Shown piece by piece: positions 14,376 to 22,005 of a DNA stretch of 22,005 bases. The stretch comes from an uncultured Collinsella sp. (lineage in GTDB: Bacteria > Actinomycetota > Coriobacteriia > Coriobacteriales > Coriobacteriaceae), in contig CABQLM010000032.1 in the NCBI GenBank assembly GCA_902465105.1, forward strand, positions 1 through 22,005, read 5' to 3'. The stretch's first letter is position 1. The number at the start of each line of letters is the position of its first letter. Below the pieces are notes generated by a model. That model saw only the letters and a program-made list of their open reading frames with translations, was not told where the DNA came from and did not search any database. The position numbers and the translations under genes are program-made.

Positions 14376-14448
14376 ATCACATAGTCCTCTCAGACACATT
14401 CCTCAAAACGAAAGGTATTGTCCCACGCCATTGTTTCGTATTGCCGAC

Positions 14449-14919
14449 CTACTTGTGATACGGCTCGCCACGACTGATCTTGCAGGCACGGTAAATCTGC
14501 TCTAGCAGCACCACACGCGCCAGGTTATGCGGCAAGGTAATGCGTCCAAAGCTGAGCATCTCGTCGGCGCGGGCGCGTACCTCATCACTCACGCCGTCCG
14601 AACCGCCGATTACAAAGGCAATGTCACTGTTGCCTCGCAGCATAAGATCGTCGAGCCTCGCCGAGAGCTCCTCGCTCGAACGCTCCTTGCCCTCGATAGC
14701 CAGCAGGATCACATGCGCTCGAGACGGCAAGGCAGTAAGAATCGCCGCCCCCTCCTTGTCACGCGCGGCATCCACGCCGCCCGCCTTAGCCGGATCGATA
14801 TCGGCCACCTCGCGGATATCCACCTTGGCATAGGCGCCCAGACGCTTGGTGTACTCGGTGCACGCGTCCTTCCAAAAGCGCTCCTTGAGCTTACCGACGC
14901 AAACGACGGTATATTTCAC
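14449..14919 (-). CDS. rlmH: 23S rRNA (pseudouridine1915-N3)-methyltransferase RlmH
   Basis: SPOUT-class methyltransferase that methylates N3 of pseudouridine 1915 in helix 69 of 23S rRNA, acting on assembled 70S ribosomes. The 156-residue protein has the standard length and motifs: MKYTVVCVGKLKE at the N-terminus, FVIGGSDG (102-109) and HNLARVVLLEQIYRA (131-145) forming the trefoil-knot SAM site, and the diagnostic C-terminal GEPYHK. The start is GTG. Its ribosome binding site AAGGAGT (14928-14934) overlaps the TAG stop of the SPFH gene, and only 6 bases separate the two genes, so they are translationally coupled. Confidence 0.97.
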   Translation of the reverse strand: MKYTVVCVGKLKERFWKDACTEYTKRLGAYAKVDIREVADIDPAKAGGVDAARDKEGAAILTALPSRAHVILLAIEGKERSSEELSARLDDLMLRGNSDIAFVIGGSDGVSDEVRARADEMLSFGRITLPHNLARVVLLEQIYRACKISRGEPYHK

Positions 14920-14925
14920 GCGCGT

Positions 14926-15864
14926 CTACTCCTTCGAATCGTTTTGAACTTTGCCGGCGGTCAGCATCTGCTCGAACATCGAGGCCGACTGCGAGAAATC
15001 ACTCGGCAGCACGACTGTCGAGGTGTTACCCGTGCGAGCGAACTCCGTCATCATCTCGGACCACTGCGTAAACATGAACAGCTGGTTGGCCTCGTCGTTG
15101 CCGACACCCGTCTCCTGGATGATCTCGAGCGAATCCTTGATGCCCAGCGCGATGGCCTTGCGCTGGTTGGCGATGCCCTCGCCCGCCTTTTCCATCGCCT
15201 CGGCCTCGGCAGTCGCCTCGGTGACGCGCTTGATGCGGTCGGCCTCGGCGAGCTCCTGCGCAGCAGCGCGCTTGCGCTGGGCGGCGTTGATGTCGTTCAT
15301 GGAGTTCTCGACCTCGGTCGGCAGCGCGATCTTGGTGATGAGCGTCGACACGAGGGTGAAGCCGTAGGCAGCCATCTGCTCGGACACGGTGGCGTTGACG
15401 TCCTTGGCGATGTCATCCTTCTTGGCAAAGACCTCATCGAGTGTGTAGACGGGGATGGAAGAGCGCAGGGCATCGGTGATGAAATCGCGCATCTGGTCGA
15501 CGGGCTCCTGCAGCATGTAGTAGCTCTTGTAGATACCCGAATCTGCCGGGCCGGCGCCCATGTCATAGCTCACGTGGTACTGAGCAGAGACCTCAAGGCC
15601 GATGGTCACGTTGTCCTGGGTCTTAACGTCGATGCCGAAGCCGTTTTTCATGGTGCGCAGGCTCACCGTGGCGGCCTTGCGGTCGATCACGGGCACCTTC
15701 ATGTGGAAGCCCGCGTTGACGATACGATTGAACTTGCCCAGGCGCTCGATGATCACGGCATGCTGCTGTTCAACGACATAACAGGCGTTGGGGAGCAGCA
15801 GCAGCAAAATGATGATGGGAAGCAGAAGACTCGTAAGGGCAGCAATGATTCCGGACAACAGCAT
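14926..15864 (-). CDS. SPFH/band-7 domain membrane protein
   Basis: A stomatin/prohibitin/flotillin/HflC-type membrane scaffold of 312 residues. An N-terminal hydrophobic helix (about 3-26, rich in Leu/Ile) anchors it. The band-7 domain follows (VVEQQHAVIIERLGKFNRIVNAG, then VPVIDRKAATVSLRT and the DNVTIGLEVSAQYHV core). After it comes a long Ala/Glu/Arg-rich coiled coil (AAQRKRAAAQELAEADRI and on to about residue 230) typical of oligomerising members. The ATG at 15862-15864 was chosen because GAGGAG lies five to eight bases upstream; a GTG seven codons earlier lacks this. No nfeD gene is adjacent; the partner is rlmH, whose ribosome binding site overlaps this stop. A role in membrane microdomains or protease control is family knowledge, not shown here. 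Confidence 0.9.
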   Translation of the reverse strand: MLLSGIIAALTSLLLPIIILLLLLPNACYVVEQQHAVIIERLGKFNRIVNAGFHMKVPVIDRKAATVSLRTMKNGFGIDVKTQDNVTIGLEVSAQYHVSYDMGAGPADSGIYKSYYMLQEPVDQMRDFITDALRSSIPVYTLDEVFAKKDDIAKDVNATVSEQMAAYGFTLVSTLITKIALPTEVENSMNDINAAQRKRAAAQELAEADRIKRVTEATAEAEAMEKAGEGIANQRKAIALGIKDSLEIIQETGVGNDEANQLFMFTQWSEMMTEFARTGNTSTVVLPSDFSQSASMFEQMLTAGKVQNDSKE

Positions 15865-15945
15865 GGTCTCTCCTCTGATAGGCACACGTTGGCACTAGGA
15901 TACCCGCACGAAGCAGCCGCGTGACATCAACAAGAGGCCCATAAC

Positions 15946-15970
15946 AAAAAAGCCCCCATTGCTGGGAGCT
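15946..15970 (-). terminator. Terminator of tRNA-Leu
   Basis: On the minus strand AGCTCCCA (15970-15963) pairs with TGGGGGCT (15958-15951) around a GCAA loop, followed by six T. Compared with the tRNA-Arg terminators, the loop-closing pair is A-T instead of G-C, a compensated change. Confidence 0.88.
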
Positions 15971-15981
15971 CTTTCATTTAA

Positions 15982-16068
15982 TGGTGCGGGCGAAAGGACT
16001 TGAACCTTCATGGGGTTGCCCCCATACGGACCTGAACCGTACGCGTCTGCCAATTCCGCCACGCCCGC
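15982..16068 (-). tRNA. tRNA-Leu (anticodon CAG)
   Basis: An 87-base class II tRNA: acceptor GCGGGCG/CGCCCGC, discriminator A and encoded CCA. The anticodon stem TACGG/CCGTA encloses TTCAGGT, giving anticodon CAG (leucine CUG). The long variable arm TGGGGGCAACCCCA is intact. It lies 43 bp after tatD and upstream of the SPFH gene. Confidence 0.97.
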
Positions 16069-16079
16069 GTGCAGGAATT

Positions 16080-16108
16080 AGAATAACGGAGCGCCACTGT
16101 GAACGCAA
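16080..16108 (-). promoter_or_regulatory. Possible promoter of tRNA-Leu
   Basis: On the minus strand, -35 TTGCGT (16108-16103), a 17-bp spacer and -10 TATTCT (16085-16080). Both boxes are moderate matches and the distance to the tRNA 5' end (16068) fits. Confidence 0.35.
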
Positions 16109-16111
16109 GAA

Positions 16112-17029
16112 CTATTTTTGAAAAAGTTTGCGAGCATTTTTCCAAGCGGCCTGCGCAATCGCCTCAGCATCCTCACCGGTACGATCGACACGGTCATTGA
16201 CCAGCGTGTTTGCCGTAATAGAAATCATTGCCGGCTCGCACTCAAGACCGCGAATCGGCTCCGGCGCCATGTATGGGCAGTCCGTCTCAAACAAAATACG
16301 GTCGAGCGGGGTTGCCGCGAATGCCACGCGCACGTCATCGTTGCGTTTAAAGGTGGCTGCGCCTCCATAGGCGATATAACAGCCCAAGCCCACAAAGCGC
16401 TCCATCGTGGCGCGGTCCTCGCCAAAGCAGTGCAGTACACAACCGGCCTGAGGAACGCCAACCTCGCGCAGCACGTTATACGCATCCACGTGCGAGGTGC
16501 GCTCATCATCCGAGTCCTCGTGCCGCAAATGCAACTCCACCGGCACGTTGCAACGCACGGCAAGCTCAAGCTGACGCGCCATGCAGTCAATCTGCACGTC
16601 ATGAGGAGCCGGCGCGACATCGTCGTCATAGTCCATGTGGTAGTCCAGGCCAATTTCGCCGATACCAACACACAACGGATCGTCGAGCGCAGTCACAATC
16701 TGGGCATGGATATCATCGGTGTAGTCCGGTGCGCCATAGGGGTGCACACCGGCGAGATACTTGATCTGTGGAATATCCTGCATCGGCAGAATCTCGTGCG
16801 TCAGCCAGTCGCTATAGTCCGTCACGCTTCGTTTATCGGCAATGGGATCGAAGACCGTCACCAACAGATCGATGCCTGCGGCTTTAGCGCGCACGAGCGT
16901 CTCGGGCACTTCCTTGCCCCAAAATGAGAGCAGATGCGCGTGGGTATCGGCAAGTGGTGCCAGCGGCTCCGGACAGACAACCGTTTTCTTTTTCTTGGTA
17001 AACGTCACGCGTTCGGCATCAGGCGTCAT
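16112..17029 (-). CDS. tatD: TatD-family metal-dependent hydrolase
   Basis: TIM-barrel metal-dependent DNase/hydrolase of the amidohydrolase superfamily; family members act as 3'-5' exonucleases on DNA. The 305-residue protein keeps the metal ligands in order: ADTHAHL (27-33), VHPYG (95-99), GEIGLDYH (124-131, Glu125), ELHLRH (165-170), HCFG (200-203) and ETDCPYMAPEP (248-258, Asp250). It is longer than the usual 260 because of a basic N-terminal segment (TFTKKKK) and an insertion after the second motif. The ATG has GGAG seven bases upstream. It overlaps the end of ksgA by 11 bp, an arrangement often seen for tatD and ksgA, and is followed by tRNA-Leu. The exact substrate is not determined; YcfH-type paralogues are similar. 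Confidence 0.93.
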   Translation of the reverse strand: MTPDAERVTFTKKKKTVVCPEPLAPLADTHAHLLSFWGKEVPETLVRAKAAGIDLLVTVFDPIADKRSVTDYSDWLTHEILPMQDIPQIKYLAGVHPYGAPDYTDDIHAQIVTALDDPLCVGIGEIGLDYHMDYDDDVAPAPHDVQIDCMARQLELAVRCNVPVELHLRHEDSDDERTSHVDAYNVLREVGVPQAGCVLHCFGEDRATMERFVGLGCYIAYGGAATFKRNDDVRVAFAATPLDRILFETDCPYMAPEPIRGLECEPAMISITANTLVNDRVDRTGEDAEAIAQAAWKNARKLFQK

Positions 17030-17879
17030 GGGAAAGCTCCTGGGCTAGGCGGACAAAGTCGGCAACATCGAGCGCCTCGGCACGCGTGGTGGGCGCAATA
17101 CCGCAAGCCTCAAAGGCGGCATCGAGAACATCCTTGGCAAAGCCGTTGGCGCTCATGGAATTGCGGATGGTCTTGCGGCGCTGAGCAAACGCAGCGTCAA
17201 TTACACGGGCCACAAACTCGCGATCGAGCTCCTCGGGCACTACGCCGTCAATACGATCGATGCGTACGACGGCCGAGTCCACATGCGGCGCCGGCATAAA
17301 GCAGCGTGGCGGCACCTCAAAACGTCCTGTTACCTGCGCATACAGGCCGAGCTTTGCCGTATAGCCGCCATAGGTCTTGTTGCCCGGTGCCGCGGCAATG
17401 CGATCGGCAACCTCCTTTTGAACCATGACCACGGCACGCTTGAGCGCTGGCATCGTCTGGAAGAACTGCAGGATGATCGTCGCCGCCACGTTATAGGGCA
17501 AGTTTGCGACAAACACCGTCGGCTCACCGCCCGCAGCCCGCTCGATTTGTTCCGGCGTTACCTTGAGCGCGTCACCCATGATAAAGCGGAAGTTGGCATA
17601 GTCGGCGGCATGGGCATCGAGCACCGGCTCGAGCTCGGGATCGGCCTCGATCGACGTGACGCACGCCGCCCCCTGCAGCAGCGCGAGTGTGAGCGTACCG
17701 ACGCCCGGACCAACCTCGAGCACGCGCTCATCGCCCGCAAGCTCCGAAAGTTCGCAAATGCGCTCGATCACATGGTTGTCGATCAGGAAGTTCTGGCCCA
17801 GGCGATGCTTGGTCGCAAGGCCAAACTCCTCCAGCAGCTCCCTTGTTGCCGTAGGGTTTGCCAAAGGAGAAGTTGTCAT
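17019..17879 (-). CDS. ksgA: 16S rRNA (adenine1518-N6/adenine1519-N6)-dimethyltransferase (KsgA/RsmA)
   Basis: Dimethylates A1518 and A1519 in helix 45 of 16S rRNA and acts as a late checkpoint in small-subunit assembly; loss gives kasugamycin resistance in other bacteria. The 286-residue protein has the LGQNFL motif (28-32), SAM motif I EVGPGVG (55-61), acidic motif II (SIEADPELE), motif IV NLPYNV (126-131) and the C-terminal region with PRCFMPAPHVDSAVVRI. The ATG has a strong AAGGAGG (17885-17891) five bases upstream. It overlaps tatD by 11 bp and lies after the metG terminator, so transcription may start in the short gap or by read-through from metG. Confidence 0.97.
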   Translation of the reverse strand: MTTSPLANPTATRELLEEFGLATKHRLGQNFLIDNHVIERICELSELAGDERVLEVGPGVGTLTLALLQGAACVTSIEADPELEPVLDAHAADYANFRFIMGDALKVTPEQIERAAGGEPTVFVANLPYNVAATIILQFFQTMPALKRAVVMVQKEVADRIAAAPGNKTYGGYTAKLGLYAQVTGRFEVPPRCFMPAPHVDSAVVRIDRIDGVVPEELDREFVARVIDAAFAQRRKTIRNSMSANGFAKDVLDAAFEACGIAPTTRAEALDVADFVRLAQELSHDA

Positions 17880-17913
17880 AGTTGCCTCCTTAACATGATG
17901 GCGGCGTCTTGAA

Positions 17914-17947
17914 ACAAAAGGGCATGGACCGTTGCGGCCATGCCCTT
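17914..17947 (-). terminator. Terminator of metG
   Basis: On the minus strand a 10-bp stem (17947-17938 with 17927-17918) is followed by TTTGTTTC. It lies 43 bp after the metG stop and 35 bp before the ksgA start, so ksgA is either separately transcribed or read through. Confidence 0.8.
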
Positions 17948-17990
17948 ACAGCTAAACTGCAAATTGCCGATATGGCGCTCGCGCGACGTC

Positions 17991-19592
<1,602 letters not shown>

Positions 19593-19661
19593 GGGGTTTG
19601 TCCTCCAGAAAAACGTTGCATACAGGGGATGATTCTAGCGCAAGGGCTGCATATCCTCCAT

Positions 19662-20540
19662 CTATTGCATATCGAGCACCATGGCATAGACATCGCGCTT
19701 GCGGCGCGAATACTTCTGAGACAGGCGCTTGGCAACCGCGGAGGCAGGCTCACCCTCCTCGAGCGCGGCACGGATATCCTCGCGCAGGGCCTCGTCGGGA
19801 TCCACCGCCGCGGCGCCAACCGGAGCGAGTCCTGCCCCCTCATCCTCGCACGGTGGCGCGATGACCAGCGCAATCTCGCCCTTTACCTCGCCGCGGGCAC
19901 GCAGCTCCTCGGCAAGCTGGGTGGCAGGCCCACGCAAGACCTCCTCGTGCAGCTTGGTGAGTTCGCGACAGACGGCAACCTCACGCTGGGGAAAGACCTC
20001 GGCCACGGCCTCGAGCGTCGCCACGATACGATGTGGAGACTCGTAGAAGATGAGCGCACCAGGCACCACGGCAAGGCGCTGCAAACGGCGCACGCGGTCG
20101 CCATGCTTTCGGCCCAAAAAGCCCTCGAAGAAAAAATGCTCGCAAGGAATGCCGGACGACACGAGCGCCGTAACGCAAGCAGAGGGCCCGGGAATAACCT
20201 CGACGGGCACATCGGCCTCGCGCGCCGCCTCGACCAGCGCCTGGCCGGGATCGGACACGCTCGGCATGCCGGCATCCGAGGCAAAAGCGAGGGTCTCCCC
20301 CGACAGCAGACGGTCGACCAAACCGGCGGCACGGCTTGCAATGACATTTTCGTCGCAGCGGACAAGCGGTTTGGAAATACCCAGATGCATCAGCAGCTTT
20401 GAGGTCACGCGCGTGTCCTCGCAGCAAATCGCATCGGCGGCGGCAAATGCCTCGCCGACGCGCGGGGACAGGTCGCCCAGGTTACCGATGGGCGTCCCGA
20501 CCATATAAAGTTTGCCCATACGGGCGCTGTTTTGCGTCAT
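19662..20540 (-). CDS. rsmI: 16S rRNA (cytidine1402-2'-O)-methyltransferase RsmI
   Basis: Tetrapyrrole-methylase-fold enzyme that 2'-O-methylates C1402 in the decoding centre of 16S rRNA. The 292-residue protein shows GTPIGNLGD (15-23), EDTRVTSKLL (41-50), the SAM-binding SDAGMPSVSDPG (88-99), VIPGPSA (115-121) and FYESPHR (165-171). A C-terminal Asp/Glu/Ala-rich linker and basic helical tail (RLSQKYSRRKRDVYAMVL) follow, as in many RsmI proteins. The ATG start is separated by only 6 bases from the GH5-like stop, and its ribosome binding site (AGG, 20546-20548) overlaps that stop codon, so translation is probably coupled. A second in-frame ATG seven codons later has no ribosome binding site. 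Confidence 0.96.
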   Translation of the reverse strand: MTQNSARMGKLYMVGTPIGNLGDLSPRVGEAFAAADAICCEDTRVTSKLLMHLGISKPLVRCDENVIASRAAGLVDRLLSGETLAFASDAGMPSVSDPGQALVEAAREADVPVEVIPGPSACVTALVSSGIPCEHFFFEGFLGRKHGDRVRRLQRLAVVPGALIFYESPHRIVATLEAVAEVFPQREVAVCRELTKLHEEVLRGPATQLAEELRARGEVKGEIALVIAPPCEDEGAGLAPVGAAAVDPDEALREDIRAALEEGEPASAVAKRLSQKYSRRKRDVYAMVLDMQ

Positions 20541-20546
20541 ATCAAC

Positions 20547-21608
20547 CTATTCAATCATGCCGCGCTCGAGCGTGCCGAGCGCCGCGCGGGCGTCCCATGC
20601 CGCAATGCGCTTCTCGGTCTTCCACGTTTGGAAGAACCAACCGGCAGCCGGCGCAAACGAAGCCAGCTGGTTGGCGATAAACACACGCTCGTAGGCGTTG
20701 CGGCCCTCGGGCGTAACCGACGAGTTGGCAAAGATCGCCGCGCCCGACCATTCGCCCACCAGTACGGGGAACCCAGTCGAAATCGCTTCTTTGAGTTCGC
20801 GCTTATTACGCGAGATCGCCGTCGTCAATCCGCGGGGACTCGTGATATCGAGCGCAAACTCGTCACGGTAGTGATACAGATGAAGGTCCATATAGACATT
20901 TTTGTACTTGGCACCGCGCATAAAGTGCTTCCACTCGCCGGGATGCCCCGAGCACGAAAAGACAATGATCTTGTCCTCGGGCATATACGAGCGAATAAGC
21001 TCGTAAGCATCGCGATAGAAGTTGCGCAGGTAGTGCGCCGGAATACCCTCCGTCATGGTGAAAAGGCCCTTGCGGACGCTCATCTGCGGTGTGTCCAGCA
21101 ACTCGATGCCCAAAAGGCTCTCGGCCTCACCATAGCGGTCGGCAAGACGCTCAAGAACGTCGAGCGCGACGTGGCGACCGTTGGTGGATGAATGCCACTC
21201 GGCGACGGTCTCGGGCGTGGTGGGCGAATCGTTAGAATCGCCCTGTCCACCAGGCACGGTCGCCAAATCGAGCAGTACGCGAATCTTGTACTTAGCAGCC
21301 CATTCGATAGCACGGTCGATGTAATCGACGACCGAGATGTAGGAAGCCTCGGACTCCTGCGAGCCAAAGGCATACCACGGCACCGGCAAACGCACGGCAT
21401 TCAGGCCAATCTGCGCAATGCGGCGAAAATCATCCTCGCTCACAAATGTCTCGTAGTGACGACGCATGCGCTCGTTATAAGCGGCGGTGCCCATAGCCTC
21501 CTGCAGCTCGGCTGCGTTGGATGCGCCGGTCGCCGCGTACAGCGACGGGGTCACCCAAGGCTCGGGAATAAACCAGCCAGAGAGATTAACGCCGAGTATC
21601 CTCTCCAT
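20547..21608 (-). CDS. GH5-like (exo-beta-1,3-glucanase type) protein lacking the acid/base glutamate
   Basis: A 353-residue TIM-barrel protein similar to GH5 exo-beta-1,3-glucanases: GVNLSGWFIPEPWVTPS (6-22), GLNAVRLPVPWYAF (68-81, conserved Arg73), the MDLHLYHY segment (240-247), VGEWSGA (284-290) with nucleophile Glu286, and WFFQTWKTE (324-332). Two active-site positions differ from working relatives. The NEP acid/base motif reads DTP (172-174), so Thr173 replaces the catalytic Glu. The His of the LDLHGAPG motif is replaced by Ala116. Hydrolysis by the usual mechanism is therefore doubtful; it may bind sugars or use another mechanism. There is no signal peptide, so it is cytoplasmic. I chose the ATG at 21606-21608 because AAGGGGG lies five bases upstream and the family N-terminus begins there. 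It leads an operon with rsmI. Confidence 0.85.
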   Translation of the reverse strand: MERILGVNLSGWFIPEPWVTPSLYAATGASNAAELQEAMGTAAYNERMRRHYETFVSEDDFRRIAQIGLNAVRLPVPWYAFGSQESEASYISVVDYIDRAIEWAAKYKIRVLLDLATVPGGQGDSNDSPTTPETVAEWHSSTNGRHVALDVLERLADRYGEAESLLGIELLDTPQMSVRKGLFTMTEGIPAHYLRNFYRDAYELIRSYMPEDKIIVFSCSGHPGEWKHFMRGAKYKNVYMDLHLYHYRDEFALDITSPRGLTTAISRNKRELKEAISTGFPVLVGEWSGAAIFANSSVTPEGRNAYERVFIANQLASFAPAAGWFFQTWKTEKRIAAWDARAALGTLERGMIE

Positions 21609-21628
21609 CACTGCCCCCTTCGAATCAC

Positions 21629-21643
21629 GCGGGTTGAACCCGC
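21629..21643. promoter_or_regulatory. Inverted repeat in the leader of the GH5-like gene
   Basis: GCGGGTTGAACCCGC has two perfect 7-bp arms around a central G. It lies 21-35 bp upstream of the start codon and downstream of the predicted promoter, where a repressor or an RNA hairpin could act. Confidence 0.35.
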
Positions 21644-21674
21644 ATCGCTTTTGCACAGCATAACTATTTGTTTG

Positions 21675-21705
21675 AGTATACCCGTGCACACGGACAGGCG
21701 GTCAA
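21675..21705 (-). promoter_or_regulatory. Probable promoter of the GH5-like gene / rsmI
   Basis: On the minus strand, -35 TTGACC (21705-21700) and -10 TATACT (21680-21675), both 5 of 6 matches, but with a long 19-bp spacer. The spacer contains an inverted repeat, CCGTG and CACGG (21682-21693), that could be an operator helping a non-optimal promoter. Confidence 0.45.
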
Positions 21706-22005
21706 ACGGTCTACAAAGTAGTGCAAAAGCGGGAGGAATGTCTGAGGGCGGGCAAGCTCGAGATGATGCGCCAAAATGCGCAGGCGCCCAAAGGTGGGCG
21801 TCGGAAAGCGTGTCCCGTTTTTTCGCCCAATAATGGGCCGCGATTTCCATTAGCAGGCCCAACCGGAAAGCGTATCCCGTTATTTCTCATAATTCCGGGT
21901 CGCGCTTTCCCAGGCGTCCCTAAAGCGGAAAGCGCATCCCGCTCTGAATCGGGACTGCGGACGATTTCCTGGACCGCTAAATCGCGGCCATCCCCAGCGA
22001 CGACC
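21706..22005. other. Gene-free right end with hairpins
   Basis: No convincing gene on either strand in the last 300 bp. Short hairpins lie at 21767-21782 and 21785-21800, followed by three tandem palindromes (listed separately). A 31-codon reading frame at 21738-21833 has its ribosome binding site too close to the ATG and runs into the palindromes, so it was not called. Confidence 0.5.
21802..21969. repeat. Three imperfect palindromes in tandem, 62-bp period
   Basis: Units begin with GGAAAGCG at 21803, 21865 and 21927 and end with a TTTCC complement at 21848, 21910 and 21969, so the period is 62 bp. Each is a 43-46 bp imperfect palindrome: outer arms GGAAA(GCG) and (CGC)TTTCC, inner arms built on CCC/GGG. 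The 62-bp period is not a multiple of three, which argues against a coding repeat. The units vary in sequence while keeping the paired arms. Confidence 0.7.

Noticed and set aside
14405..14439. Terminator between rlmH and proC
   Set aside because: Only a 6-bp stem with a 20-base loop; too weak to call.
21738..21833. 31-codon plus-strand frame with a nearby GGGAGGA
   Set aside because: The Shine-Dalgarno is only 1-2 bases from the ATG and the frame ends within the palindrome array; no coding signal.
21802..21969. CRISPR array
   Set aside because: Only three units, each itself a palindrome of 43-46 bp with 15-bp gaps and diverged sequence; the repeats are not identical and there are no cas genes.

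Overview
The window looks like a GC-rich actinobacterial chromosome. The likely source is class Coriobacteriia and possibly a Collinsella-like gut anaerobe; this is an inference from codon use, gene content and protein style, not a search result. It holds ordinary housekeeping genes with no phage, plasmid, insertion sequence or CRISPR array. Nearly everything is read leftward on the minus strand. The only plus-strand genes are a secreted D,D-carboxypeptidase (6363-7703) and a 57-residue membrane protein (13274-13447).

Left part (1-7762): the chaperone gene htpG, a GNAT acetyltransferase, and a phosphate cluster transcribed pstB > phoP > phoR. The divergent D,D-carboxypeptidase gene shares an upstream region with pstB. 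A terminator-shaped hairpin lies in the leader of htpG. The pstB gene heads the cluster without pstS, pstC or pstA beside it.

Middle part (7763-11941): four tRNA genes, tRNA-Ser(GCU) and three identical tRNA-Arg(ACG), surround an 813-residue protein of unknown function with a TPR-like C-terminus. Two of the tRNA-Arg copies lie in perfect 234-bp tandem units, each with its own promoter and terminator. A 20-bp 3' fragment of a further tRNA-Arg copy and an inverted 18-bp piece of tRNA-Ser mark past rearrangements. A 125-residue unknown protein follows serS and has a LexA-type (SOS) box in its promoter region.

Right part (11942-22005): translation and RNA-modification genes dominate. They are serS, rlmH, ksgA/rsmA, metG and rsmI, with proC, a band-7/SPFH membrane protein, a TatD-type nuclease, tRNA-Leu(CAG) and a GH5-like protein. 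Three gene pairs have the ribosome binding site of the second gene overlapping the stop codon of the first: phoP/phoR, SPFH/rlmH and GH5-like/rsmI.

Points most worth a second look: SerS lacks about 22 residues of the motif 1 dimer-interface helix. The GH5-like protein has lost the acid/base glutamate and an active-site histidine but keeps the nucleophile. A nested inverted repeat exactly fills the gap between two convergent genes. At the right edge, three imperfect palindromes recur every 62 bp. I see no clear new multi-gene system here.
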